Assembly: GCF_002498065.1 (NCBI RefSeq)
Contig: NZ_DAFZ01000120.1
Location: 1 to 13,480, forward strand
Length of the DNA: 13,480 nucleotides
DNA from: Methanoculleus sp. UBA208
GTDB taxonomy: Archaea > Halobacteriota > Methanomicrobia > Methanomicrobiales > Methanoculleaceae
Direction: 5' to 3'
The stretch's first letter is position 1; every line of letters begins with the position of its first letter. The translations under genes were made by a program, and so were the position numbers. The notes beneath the pieces were generated by a model. It saw nothing but the letters and a program-made list of their open reading frames with translations, did not search any database and was not told where the DNA came from. Below are positions 1-8,533 of the stretch, piece by piece.

Positions 1-336
1 TCGTGGAGTACATTCTTCACGATGCTGGAATACAAGTGCAAGAAGTATGGAAAGACCCTCCTGAAGATCGGGCGGTTCGATCCGTCTTCAAAGATTTGCA
101 ACTGTTGCGGGTATATCAACAGGGATCTGAAACTGTCCGATCGGGAGTGGATCTGTCCTGATTGCGGCACTCATCACGACCGCGACATCAACGCGGCAAT
201 CAATATCAAGAAGTTCGCCCTGCAAGAGCAGAATCTTGTTGGGGTAGCAGGTGCGGAACGCGCCGTCGAGCCTGTGGACTCGCTCCCGATGGGGAGGGGG
301 ATGAAGCAGGAAGCCACGCCCTTCAGGGCGGGGTAG
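1..336 (+). CDS. tnpB: TnpB (IS200/IS605 OrfB) RNA-guided endonuclease, C-terminal part, cut by window edge
   Basis: The reading frame is open from base 1, so this is the 3' portion of a longer gene and the ATG at 22 is internal. The visible 111 residues hold the C-terminal half of a TnpB protein. A W-x-x-F motif lies just before that ATG. A zinc ribbon follows, with CxxC pairs in the CNCCG and CPDCG segments. It sits between the RuvC-II and RuvC-III parts of the nuclease. The RuvC-III motif DRDINAAINI carries the last catalytic aspartate, and the tail ends in the usual DSLPM-type segment. TnpB proteins are transposon-encoded, RNA-guided DNA nucleases related to Cas12, and the guide (omega) RNA normally overlaps the 3' end of the gene. 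Whether the full protein is intact, and whether a tnpA partner is present, cannot be judged because the rest lies outside the window. Nothing in the visible part is broken. Confidence 0.93.
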   Translation, partial: SWSTFFTMLEYKCKKYGKTLLKIGRFDPSSKICNCCGYINRDLKLSDREWICPDCGTHHDRDINAAINIKKFALQEQNLVGVAGAERAVEPVDSLPMGRGMKQEATPFRAG

Positions 337-347
337 TTCACCCCGCC
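317..347 (+). repeat. Two mutually exclusive hairpins at the IS605 right end
   Basis: CGCCC at 317-321 pairs with GGGCG at 326-330 around a TTCA loop. The overlapping GGCGGGG at 327-333 pairs perfectly with CCCCGCC at 341-347 around a 7-nt loop that contains the tnpB stop codon. The two stems share bases and cannot form together. The first is the usual right-end hairpin recognised by the Y1 transposase and is also part of the omega RNA scaffold in characterised TnpB systems. The second is less expected. Confidence 0.7.
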
Positions 348-360
348 TCCACAAAGCGAA

Positions 361-368
361 GATATATG
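361..368 (+). promoter_or_regulatory. TATA box of the tRNA-Pro gene
   Basis: GATATATG lies about 30 nt upstream of the tRNA 5' end, the usual archaeal TATA spacing, and is preceded by a purine-rich AAAGCGAA stretch that could serve as the BRE. The IS605 right end stops about 14-20 bp before it, so the insertion left the core promoter intact. Confidence 0.6.
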
Positions 369-395
369 TGTAATTCGAGCACATAGTATGAGGGA

Positions 396-469
396 GGGGC
401 CATAGGGTAGCCTGGCCATCCTAGGAGACTGGGGGTCTTCTGACCTGCGTTCAAATCGCAGTGGCCCCA
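396..469 (+). tRNA. trnP: tRNA-Pro (anticodon GGG)
   Basis: This is a full 74-nt cloverleaf. The acceptor stem is GGGGCCA (396-402) with TGGCCCC (462-468), and the discriminator is A at 469. The D stem is GGGT with ATCC. The anticodon stem GGAGA/TCTTC encloses loop CTGGGGG, giving anticodon GGG at 431-433, which reads CCC and CCU proline codons. The T arm is CTGCG/CGCAG with loop TTCAAAT. No CCA is encoded, so it must be added enzymatically. No intron is present. A run of six T at 478-483 just downstream would end the transcript. The assignment rests on the fold and the anticodon. Confidence 0.95.
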
Positions 470-477
470 TTGCACTA

Positions 478-483
478 TTTTTT
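478..483 (+). terminator. Oligo-T terminator of tRNA-Pro
   Basis: Six consecutive T residues lie 9 nt after the tRNA 3' end, the typical archaeal termination signal. The same T-rich stretch is 28-33 nt upstream of the next gene's ATG and could double as a weak TATA element for a leaderless transcript. Confidence 0.45.
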
Positions 484-510
484 CGTTCAACGCACCCAAC
501 CTTCAACAAC

Positions 511-1368
511 ATGAGATTTTATTCGGGCTGCACGGACTGCCTGATCTCCCGCGTCGAGTATGAAAGCAGGCTCTGCACCGACGATCCACAACGCATGCAG
601 GAGATCGTGGATGCGTGCCGGGACCTGCTCCGGCGCATCGCCGCCGACCCGGTGCCCGCACCCGTCATCGCGAGCCGGGTGCACCGCCTTGCCTACCGGA
701 TGATCGGCGACGCCGATCCCTACCGGGCCTTGAAGAGGGGCAACAACGAGGATGCGGCGAAGGTCTGCCGGAAGGTGCGCGGCGATCTTTCGACGTTTCG
801 CGATCTCGTGCTGGCATCGGTCATCGGCAACACGCTGGACTACGGCTCGAAGGCCCATACCGTCACCGACGACTTCGTCACGTTCTTCCGCCGGGAGTTT
901 GCGGCGGGACTGACCGTCGACGATACCGAAACGATGGAGCCCCTCACGTCCAGGGTAGTCTACCTTGCCGACAACTGCGGGGAGATCGTCTTTGACACCC
1001 TTCTCGCCGGTCACCTCAAGAAGAGCGGGTCGCACGTCACGTTCGCCGTCCGGGGGGCGCCGATACTAAACGACGCAACCATCGAGGATGCGATGGCGCT
1101 CGGGCTCGATCGCCACGTCGACCTGCTCACCCCCACCACGGACGGCATCGCCGAACTCGGCCTCAACCGGGAGCTCGCCCCGCCCTCTCTTGCCGATGCC
1201 CTCGACCGTGCAACGCTCGTCATCGCCAAGGGCATGGCCAACTACGAGTCGCTCTCCGATGAGCGCGACCTCCCGCCCGTGGCTTACCTGATGTCGGTCA
1301 AGTGCGGCCCGATCGGCGCGGATATCGGCATTCCGGTTGGTTCCCGGGTCGCTCTCCTCCGCGAGTGA
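511..1368 (+). CDS. DUF89/ARMT1-like damage-control phosphatase
   Basis: This 285-residue protein belongs to the DUF89 family of metal-dependent phosphatases. Characterised members hydrolyse damaged or excess sugar phosphates and related metabolites; the archaeal substrate is unknown. Family landmarks are visible in order: an N-terminal CxxC (C7, C10), GNTLDYG at 106-112, the signature DNCGE at 154-158 with the metal-binding Asp and Asn, the RGAPILNDAT segment at 181-190, KGMANYE at 240-246 and K264 in MSVKCGP. Length matches the short archaeal form, which lacks the large N-terminal extension of eukaryotic ARMT1. No Shine-Dalgarno precedes the ATG, so it may be translated from a leaderless message starting near the T-rich stretch at 478-483. 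It is a single gene after tRNA-Pro, and nothing nearby points to its substrate. The family call is firm; the reaction is inferred. Confidence 0.9.
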   Translation: MRFYSGCTDCLISRVEYESRLCTDDPQRMQEIVDACRDLLRRIAADPVPAPVIASRVHRLAYRMIGDADPYRALKRGNNEDAAKVCRKVRGDLSTFRDLVLASVIGNTLDYGSKAHTVTDDFVTFFRREFAAGLTVDDTETMEPLTSRVVYLADNCGEIVFDTLLAGHLKKSGSHVTFAVRGAPILNDATIEDAMALGLDRHVDLLTPTTDGIAELGLNRELAPPSLADALDRATLVIAKGMANYESLSDERDLPPVAYLMSVKCGPIGADIGIPVGSRVALLRE

Positions 1369-1484
1369 ACCCGGCGGGCAGGTGCGGACTGCGAGACCGG
1401 GCGGCGCGGGCACGGGGATTCGCCCCCACACACCGCCGGACAACCGGTGATACATATAAACATAGCGGTCTGGAATTCCCGGGA

Positions 1485-1507
1485 TTTAACCCCCTATTCG
1501 GGTTAAA
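1485..1507. repeat. 8-bp hairpin TTTAACCC/GGGTTAAA
   Basis: TTTAACCC at 1485-1492 and GGGTTAAA at 1500-1507 are perfect complements around a 7-nt loop. It follows a TATA-like TACATATAA (1451-1459) by about 26 nt, so a transcript starting there would begin with this stem. It could equally be a terminator for the DUF89 gene or a protein-binding palindrome. Only the palindrome itself is certain. Confidence 0.5.
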
Positions 1508-1620
1508 ACGAATTTCTCAGGCCCTCATTTAGTATTTTAAACAATATATACGGCAAAATATTTATTGGAAAATATTATATAATGATCACCATAAATACTG
1601 GATTGGGAAAAGACCACACC

Positions 1621-1661
1621 CAGCAATCACCAGTTTACTCAATTCCAGTCAGCAATCACCA
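1621..1661 (+). repeat. Direct repeat CAGCAATCACCA, two copies 29 nt apart
   Basis: CAGCAATCACCA occurs at 1621-1632 and again at 1650-1661. There are only two copies, and the intervening 17 nt are not conserved beyond a shared CCAGT. It is too short and too few for a CRISPR array. Confidence 0.5.
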
Positions 1662-1883
1662 CACCCCACAACACCAACACACCTACCGAAGAGACAAGGG
1701 TTCGGTCAGGGGCAAACCGGGGTATACGGCGCCCCTGCACCAGTGTTCAGCGACCACAATTACACCGGGCCACGAAATCTTCGGGTGTGGCCCCCCACCT
1801 CATTCCATAAAGGCCAAACCCCACCTCCTTTTATCATCACCCGGATCGCAGGCAGCCTGAGCATCAGTGCTTCGTGGCTTCGC

Positions 1884-1987
1884 GTTCTGTAAGAACAGGA
1901 TTCGGGCTCTGTTAAGCCCCTATTTCTCTAACTCCGTTCGTTCGCACCGTCAGGTGCGAGTTCCCCACGGTCCACTGCACGGGGACC
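1884..1987. repeat. Cluster of four short hairpins, possible structured RNA
   Basis: Four stems follow each other: GTTCT/AGAAC (1884-1888 with 1892-1896), GGGCT/AGCCC (1904-1908 with 1915-1919), CGCACC/GGTGCG (1943-1948 with 1953-1958, loop GTCA) and GGTCC/GGACC (1969-1973 with 1983-1987). All are perfect. The density within about 100 nt of non-coding DNA suggests a folded RNA on one strand or the hairpin-rich end of a decayed mobile element. I could not match it to RNase P RNA, SRP RNA or another known family. Confidence 0.4.
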
Positions 1988-2085
1988 TTTCCTTCTTTCA
2001 GTTGCGTTGTTGTTGGAACTCTGGACAGTCACACGCCCTCAATTTACGATATCCAGGAGGGATTTCGAAACAGGAACCTGACTAC

Positions 2086-2112
2086 CGGAAAAGGAAAGCC
2101 GGAGAAAAGACG
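2086..2112 (-). terminator. T-rich terminator candidate after pgk
   Basis: Read on the minus strand, the 40 nt after the pgk stop contain several runs of three or four T separated by C/G. Archaeal RNA polymerase often stops at clustered oligo-T tracts without a hairpin. This is the first such cluster after the end of the ATP synthase-pgk operon. Confidence 0.4.
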
Positions 2113-2128
2113 AGGAGTCTGATGCCCC

Positions 2129-3343
2129 TCACCCGAAGATCTTGCGGGACATCTCCAGCGCTTCGATGGCGGGCATCTTCTTCCCGGTCAGGAACTCGAT
2201 GGCCGCCCCTCCGCCGGTGGAGATGTGGGTGAACCGATCCTCGATACCGAGCCGCTCGATGGCTGCGCCGGAGTGCCCGCCGCCCACCACCGAGAACTCC
2301 ACGGCAGACGCCGCCTTCAGGAGCTCGAAGGTGCCGACGGCGAACGCCTCCTCCTCGAAGAGCCCGGCCGGCCCGTTCACCACGACCGTCCCCGAGCCCG
2401 AGATCGCCTCCGTAAGGCTTTCGATCGAATCGCTCCCGATATCGAGCACCTGGGCGTTCTCTGGGACGGCATCCACCGGGTACTCGACCCGCTCGCCGTC
2501 CTCACGAACAGCAACCGAGGGCGGCAGAGAGAGCCGGTCCCGGTAAGTCTCGAGGAGGGCTTTCGCCTTATCGATCTCCGCCCGGTAGCCGAGGTCGTCG
2601 ATCAGCCGGGCCGTGGGTCGCCCGAGATCGTGGCCCGCCGCAAGCAAAAAGACGTTTCCGACCACGCCGACGACGATCACGCGGTCGGCCGTTCCCCGCT
2701 CGAGGACGTTCTGTGCGACCGCGATCGAGTCGTCCACCTTCGTCCCGCCGAGCACGAAGGTGACGGGACGCGGGGCGCCGGAAAAGACCCGGGAGAGGTT
2801 CGCGACCTCCTTCTCCATCAGGAGGCCGCCCACCGACGGAAGTGCGAGCGGCAGGCCCACGATCGACGGCTGCGAGCGGTGCGCCGTGCCGAAGGCGTCG
2901 TTGACGTAGAAGTCGGCCATCGAGGCCAGTCTCCGGACGAGGAGGGTCTTCTTCGCCTCCTCCGGTTTCAGGGTCAGGTTCTCCTCGGCGGCAAACCGGA
3001 GGTTCTCGAGCATCAGGACGTCCCCGCGCCTGGCATCCCGGATCGCCTCCCGGGCGCACCGCCCGAAGATGTCCTCCACATACGTCACCGGGCGGCCGAG
3101 CAGCCGCTCCAGTTTTGCCGCGTGCGCCTCAAGCGTCGTGAAATCCTTCTTGCCGGGCCTGCTCTGGTGCGTGAGGACGACAAGCCGCGCATCCTCGAGC
3201 GCCTGCACCGTCGGCAGGTGTTCCCGAAACCGTTTGTCGTCTAAGATCTGGTTTGAGGAGGGATCGATGGGCGAGTTGAAATCAACCCGCAGCATCACCG
3301 TTCCCGTCAACTTCCCAGCATCAGCGAGCGTACCGATCTCCAC
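2129..3343 (-). CDS. pgk: Phosphoglycerate kinase
   Basis: This 404-residue cytoplasmic enzyme converts 1,3-bisphosphoglycerate plus ADP to 3-phosphoglycerate plus ATP, reversibly; in methanogens it works mainly in gluconeogenesis. The N-terminal substrate domain shows RVDFN (19-23), HQSRP (59-63), LENLRF (112-117) and NDAFGTAHR (148-156). The C-terminal nucleotide domain shows GGTKVDDS (199-206), GPAGLFE (324-330, GPMGVFE in many bacteria) and STGGGA (375-380). Length is normal for the family. The start is GTG at 3341-3343, preceded 5 nt upstream by GGTGAT (3349-3354), an exact match to the archaeal anti-Shine-Dalgarno. It lies 22 nt after atpD on the same strand with no promoter or terminator between, so it is most likely the last gene of the ATP synthase operon. 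Confidence 0.95.
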   Translation of the reverse strand: MEIGTLADAGKLTGTVMLRVDFNSPIDPSSNQILDDKRFREHLPTVQALEDARLVVLTHQSRPGKKDFTTLEAHAAKLERLLGRPVTYVEDIFGRCAREAIRDARRGDVLMLENLRFAAEENLTLKPEEAKKTLLVRRLASMADFYVNDAFGTAHRSQPSIVGLPLALPSVGGLLMEKEVANLSRVFSGAPRPVTFVLGGTKVDDSIAVAQNVLERGTADRVIVVGVVGNVFLLAAGHDLGRPTARLIDDLGYRAEIDKAKALLETYRDRLSLPPSVAVREDGERVEYPVDAVPENAQVLDIGSDSIESLTEAISGSGTVVVNGPAGLFEEEAFAVGTFELLKAASAVEFSVVGGGHSGAAIERLGIEDRFTHISTGGGAAIEFLTGKKMPAIEALEMSRKIFG

Positions 3344-3365
3344 CGGGTATCACCAGTCTCTCTCT

Positions 3366-3992
3366 TCAGGTGCTCCGTGCCTTAATCTTTTTCAGGCGGA
3401 AGAGCTCCTCACGCTCCATCTCATCGAGCCGCATCTTGATGAAGTCTCTGGCCTCGGAGAGCTCCGGGATCACCTTGAACTCGAGCGCGTTCACGCGCCG
3501 CTTGGTGCTCTCGATCTCGTCGAGCAGCCGCTTCATGGTCGTCTCGATCTCGGCGGCCTCGATGATGGCTTCGAGCAGGTCCTCGAACGCCTCCGCGGTC
3601 TCGTCGATGACGGCGGACGTGCCGAGCATCCCGTAGCCGCGGTCGAGCACGCCCTTCCGTACCGAAGACGCCTCGATCTCCGGGACGACGACGCCCATGA
3701 TGTTCTTGCTCTTTAAGGAGATTGCGGGGACGTCCGCCGTCGAGAAGGCGGCGGCCTTCACCCCGATCGCACCCTCGACGGTCTCCGCGAGGGCGATCAT
3801 CTCCTTTGCACGCTCGTAGCGCTCCATCAGTGCGCCGCGGCTGTCTTTAGCCTGCTGCAGCACCTTGAAGAACTCCAGGATCAGCCCATCGCGCTTCATC
3901 TTGAGGATGTTGTAGCCGCGCTCCGAGAGCTTGATCCGCCGCTTGACGTTGATCAGCTCAGATCGGGTCGGCTTGATATCTCGTAGCGCCAT
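3366..3992 (-). CDS. atpD: A-type ATP synthase subunit D
   Basis: Subunit D (208 residues) is the long coiled-coil shaft that turns inside the A3B3 head and passes torque between the membrane ring and the catalytic sites. The start MALRDIKPTRSELI, the K/R/L-rich helix NVKRRIKLSERGYNILKMKRD and a second long helix near the C-terminus (about 145-205) form the antiparallel coiled coil typical of the family. Length is as expected. I chose ATG at 3990-3992 over an in-frame GTG at 3998: the GTG would touch the atpB stop and leave only 3 nt to the AGGGG that can serve as ribosome binding site, while the ATG has 9 nt. It follows atpB directly, and pgk comes next. Confidence 0.95.
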   Translation of the reverse strand: MALRDIKPTRSELINVKRRIKLSERGYNILKMKRDGLILEFFKVLQQAKDSRGALMERYERAKEMIALAETVEGAIGVKAAAFSTADVPAISLKSKNIMGVVVPEIEASSVRKGVLDRGYGMLGTSAVIDETAEAFEDLLEAIIEAAEIETTMKRLLDEIESTKRRVNALEFKVIPELSEARDFIKMRLDEMEREELFRLKKIKARST

Positions 3993-3998
3993 GGACAC

Positions 3999-5384
3999 TT
4001 ACCCCTGGGCCTTCTTCCGGTACTTCGGGTGATACTTCTGGATCAGTTCGCGGTCGATACGCACGAGCTGCTCCTCCGGCAGCGTCGCAAGGAGGTCCCA
4101 GCCGAGGTCGAGCGTCTCCTCGATCGACCGGTCCTCGTACAGGCCCTGCCTGACGAACCGGTCCTCAAAGAGGTCGGCGAACTCGAGGAACATCCGGTCG
4201 CGCTCCGAGAGCGCGTCCTTTCCAACGATGGCCACAAGGCCCCGGAGATCGTTACCCTCCGCGTATGCCGCGTAGAGCTGGTCCGAGACCTTCTTGTGGT
4301 CTTCGCGGGTGTGCCCCTTCCCGATACCGAGGTTCATCAGACGGGAGAGCGAGGGCAGCACGTTGATCGGCGGATAGATACCCTTCCGGTGCAGCTCACG
4401 GTTGACCACGATCTGTCCTTCGGTGATGTAGCCGGTCAGGTCCGGGATCGGGTGGGTGATATCGTCACCCGGCATCGTCAGGATCGGGATCTGGGTCACC
4501 GAGCCCTTGACGCCCTTGATGATACCGGCACGCTCGTAGATGCTCGCAAGGTCCGTGTACATGTATCCCGGGTAGCCACGCCGCCCGGGCACTTCCTCAC
4601 GGGCCGCGCCGATCTGACGGAGCGCCTCGCAGTAGTTGGTCATATCCGTCAGGATGACCAGCACATGGTAGCCGAGGTCGAACGCCAGGTACTCCGCCGT
4701 GGTGAGCGCGAGACGCGGCGTGATGATCCGCTCGACGGCCGGGTCGTCTGCAAGGTTTAAGAAGACGACCGCCCGCTCGAGGGCACCGGTCTTCTCGAAG
4801 TCGGCCATGAAGTAGTTGGCCTCCTCCCGGGTGATGCCCATGGCTGCAAAGACCACGGCAAACTCTTCCGTCGACCCGGGCACCTTTGCCTGCCGGGCGA
4901 TCTGGAGCGCCACGTCGTTGTGGGGCAGACCTGAGGCCGAGAAGATCGGGAGTTTCTGACCGCGGACAAGGGTGTTCGTCCCGTCGAGGGTCGAGATGCC
5001 CGTCTGGATGAAGTCCGCAGGGGGCGCCCGGGCGTAGGGGTTGATGGCCGCACCGGTGGTCTCGAGCCTTTTTTCGGGCACGATCTCCGGGCCGCCGTCG
5101 ATCGGCTTGCCGCCGCCGGAGAGGATACGACCGAGCATATCCCTTCCCACCGGCATCTTGATCGTCTCGCCGGTGAAGCGGATGCCCGAGTCCCTGCCGA
5201 TGCCTGCGGTGGTCTCGAAGACCTGAACGACCACGATCTCGTCGCTCGTATCCAGCACCTGGCCGCGCTTGATTGTGCCGTCGGCGGTCACGATGTTGAC
5301 GAGCTCGCTGTAGCCCACCGGCTCCGTCTTCTCGACGAAGACCAGGGGCCCTGCAATCTGTGAAATCGTCCTGTACTCCTTCAT
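3999..5384 (-). CDS. atpB: A-type ATP synthase subunit B
   Basis: Subunit B (461 residues) is the regulatory, non-catalytic nucleotide-binding subunit that alternates with A in the A3B3 head. It has a beta-barrel N-domain (about 1-70), a central nucleotide-binding fold and a helical C-domain. The P-loop position reads SASGLPHN (149-156) instead of a Walker A motif, as is normal for archaeal B and eukaryotic V-ATPase B subunits and the clearest way to separate it from A. The segments PGRRGYPGYMYTDLA and GSVTQIPILTMPGDDITHPIPDL are strongly conserved family signatures. The start is taken as ATG 5382-5384 (MKEYRTISQIAGPL). A GTG at 5390 overlapping the atpA stop is the alternative. The gene begins 2 nt after atpA, implying translational coupling. 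Confidence 0.96.
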   Translation of the reverse strand: MKEYRTISQIAGPLVFVEKTEPVGYSELVNIVTADGTIKRGQVLDTSDEIVVVQVFETTAGIGRDSGIRFTGETIKMPVGRDMLGRILSGGGKPIDGGPEIVPEKRLETTGAAINPYARAPPADFIQTGISTLDGTNTLVRGQKLPIFSASGLPHNDVALQIARQAKVPGSTEEFAVVFAAMGITREEANYFMADFEKTGALERAVVFLNLADDPAVERIITPRLALTTAEYLAFDLGYHVLVILTDMTNYCEALRQIGAAREEVPGRRGYPGYMYTDLASIYERAGIIKGVKGSVTQIPILTMPGDDITHPIPDLTGYITEGQIVVNRELHRKGIYPPINVLPSLSRLMNLGIGKGHTREDHKKVSDQLYAAYAEGNDLRGLVAIVGKDALSERDRMFLEFADLFEDRFVRQGLYEDRSIEETLDLGWDLLATLPEEQLVRIDRELIQKYHPKYRKKAQG

Positions 5385-5386
5385 GG

Positions 5387-7137
<1,751 letters not shown>

Positions 7138-7141
<4 letters not shown>

Positions 7142-7443
7142 TGTTTCCACAGATCAACACCCACCGATCTCTTGATTCTCTCTCTCATCGACAGGCCGCC
7201 CTCTTCTCCGCCGATAGCGATGACCGTCGGCTTAACGGAGTTTTCGAGGGTGGTGCGAAGCCGCAGGGGAACCCGCTCCATGTCACTTCCCTTCAGGACG
7301 AGAATGCCGACGTCCCTGTCCTGGAGCACCTGGTTGATCTGCTCGACCAGCCGCTCGTCGGTCTCGGCCACGTAAGTCTTCCTGACGCCCGCGAGCCTGA
7401 AACCGAGGATGAATTCACCGGTACCGACAATTGCGATCTCCAT
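7138..7443 (-). CDS. atpF: A-type ATP synthase subunit F
   Basis: Subunit F (101 residues) is the small Rossmann-like central-stalk protein that binds the D shaft. The sequence fits: MEIAIVGTGEFILGFRLAGV at the N-terminus, an alternating beta/alpha pattern, the DVGILVLKGSDM strand-turn and a positively charged C-terminal helix ending in DLWKQ. Length is typical (about 100). GGTGATG lies close upstream of the ATG inside the end of atpC, whose stop codon is only 1 nt away. The F stop overlaps the atpA start. This position between C and A is the standard archaeal order. Confidence 0.94.
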
Positions 7444-7444
7444 T

Positions 7445-8521
7445 CTACATCACCAGGTAGCCCTGTAATCGCTCACCGGGGAGGCCGGCCTCCTTGCCCC
7501 GGGCGAGGGCGCGAAGGTTCGCGACCTCGTACTTCTTCTCCTCCAGGTAGACCAGAATGGGCAGGACCGAGAACGGGTACCGCTTCGATATCCGTTCCAT
7601 CTGGTCCAGCTGGACCCGGGTCAGCGCAACCTCGATCTCATGGATGGCACCCTTTCCCCGGATTGCCTCAAGCGCATTCAGGAGCGGGGTTGTCCTCACC
7701 TGCCTCTTTAAGGCATCGATGAACTCGTCCCGGTCCTCAAGCCCCGAGAGCCGCTGCAGTTCCTCCACCGAGAACGAGCCGCCGGGGATCATCAGTTCCC
7801 GCACGTCCTCACGGACGTGCCCGGCCCGGAGGCGGAAGAGGTTCTGGATGTTCCGGGTATCGATCTCGAGTTTGATGTACTTCAGGAATATCTTCCCGCC
7901 CTTGATGCCTTCCGTGGCGTCGGCGATGAGCCGTGCGTAGTAGCCCTTGTAGAGTTCGTTCTCCAGGTGGGCAAACGACCCGGTCTCCATCGCGCGGGGG
8001 AGTTCCTTCTCGAGGATGGGGTAGAACCGCTCGCCCTTGAGTGCCTCGACAACCCGTTCCGGCGACTCTTCAGTGAGAAGACGGTCGAGAGCGACCTTGT
8101 CCAGCCTGCCGGCCGGGACCAGAACCTCCCTGAGCTTGCCGGCCTGTACCCCCTGCATCTTGCCGCGCAGGATGGTGACGACGTTCTGGATATCCCAGCG
8201 CCGCAGGTAACTGGCGGTGAAGTACTTCAGTTTCCCGGGCACAAGTTCCAGGATGTTCTGGTACTCCTTGGCGAGGTTCCAGCTCAGGGCCTCCTCGACT
8301 AGGTTGATGCCGGAGAAGGAGGTGCCGAGTTCATCGATCTCGGACCGGTAGTTGGTCTCGCCGATGAACCGGGTAATCTCAGGCAGGCTCATATTCAGCA
8401 TCCGGAGATAATCTTCGCGCGGTATCAGCCGTGAACGCCGTACCCGCATGCGGGTGCATGCGTAGATGTAGTTGGCGTAGAATTTGTAGTTGGTTGCCGG
8501 TCCGCTACTTATCCCTGCCAT
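7445..8521 (-). CDS. atpC: A-type ATP synthase subunit C
   Basis: Subunit C (358 residues, equivalent to V-ATPase subunit d) is the funnel-shaped, all-helical adaptor between the membrane K ring and the D/F shaft. The sequence is rich in amphipathic helices with no membrane span. Family features include the NYIYACTRMRVRRSRLI start region, the internal repeats of three helical bundles, DIQNVVTILRGK near residue 115 and IDTRNIQNLFRLRAGH near 230; the two DxxNxxxxxR segments come from the repeated fold. An excellent GAGGAGG ribosome binding site (8529-8535) lies 7 nt before the ATG and overlaps the atpE stop codon, so strong independent initiation is expected. Confidence 0.95.
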   Translation of the reverse strand: MAGISSGPATNYKFYANYIYACTRMRVRRSRLIPREDYLRMLNMSLPEITRFIGETNYRSEIDELGTSFSGINLVEEALSWNLAKEYQNILELVPGKLKYFTASYLRRWDIQNVVTILRGKMQGVQAGKLREVLVPAGRLDKVALDRLLTEESPERVVEALKGERFYPILEKELPRAMETGSFAHLENELYKGYYARLIADATEGIKGGKIFLKYIKLEIDTRNIQNLFRLRAGHVREDVRELMIPGGSFSVEELQRLSGLEDRDEFIDALKRQVRTTPLLNALEAIRGKGAIHEIEVALTRVQLDQMERISKRYPFSVLPILVYLEEKKYEVANLRALARGKEAGLPGERLQGYLVM

Positions 8522-8533
8522 GTATGAACCTCC

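Larger units (their letters stand above)
1..347 (+). mobile_element. IS200/IS605-family element, right end
   Basis: The tnpB 3' end runs into the GC hairpin and GGGGTAGTTCAC-like end typical of IS200/IS605 right ends. These elements have no terminal inverted repeats and use subterminal single-strand hairpins, which fits what is seen. The exact boundary is uncertain: TTCAC at 337-341 is the expected cleavage region, but a perfect stem runs on to 347. The left end is outside the window. Confidence 0.75.
1369..2128. other. Long intergenic region without a convincing gene
   Basis: This lies between the plus-strand DUF89 gene and the minus-strand pgk 3' end, and is long for an otherwise compact segment. 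It holds a GC-rich tail (1369-1440), a TATA-like TACATATAA (1451-1459), an 8-bp hairpin (1485-1507), an AT-rich island (about 1510-1585), a 12-nt direct repeat, a C/A-rich stretch (1620-1690), four small hairpins (1884-1987) and a T-rich pgk terminator candidate on the minus strand. Open frames of 92 and 121 codons exist here, but they have low-complexity or Arg/Ser/Pro-rich composition and no ribosome binding site. They also resemble no family I recognise. Confidence 0.6.

Noticed and set aside
1621..1661. Possible CRISPR remnant (repeated CAGCAATCACCA)
   Set aside because: There are only two copies of a 12-nt motif with a 29-nt period, no dyad, no further units and no cas genes.
1582..1860. 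92-codon open frame after the AT-rich island
   Set aside because: It has no ribosome binding site, a His/Pro/Gln-rich low-complexity product and C/A-rich simple sequence. It is more likely non-coding.
1880..2060. Possible RNase P RNA or SRP RNA
   Set aside because: A GAAGGAAAGGTCC-like stretch on the minus strand recalls the RNase P GAGGAAAGTCC motif, but the match is imperfect and the second conserved core block and P4 pairing are missing. No SRP RNA motifs are present.
1867..2232. 121-codon open frame running into the pgk 3' end
   Set aside because: It covers the hairpin cluster, has an Arg/Ser-rich product and invades pgk antisense for about 100 nt. No ribosome binding site is visible.
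2225..3244. 339-codon open frame on the plus strand
   Set aside because: It is a shadow of pgk on the opposite strand, with Arg/Asp/His-rich translation and no family features.
3344..3365. Gene for a further ATP synthase subunit (AhaG) after atpD
   Set aside because: Only 22 nt separate atpD from pgk, so no extra subunit gene fits here.
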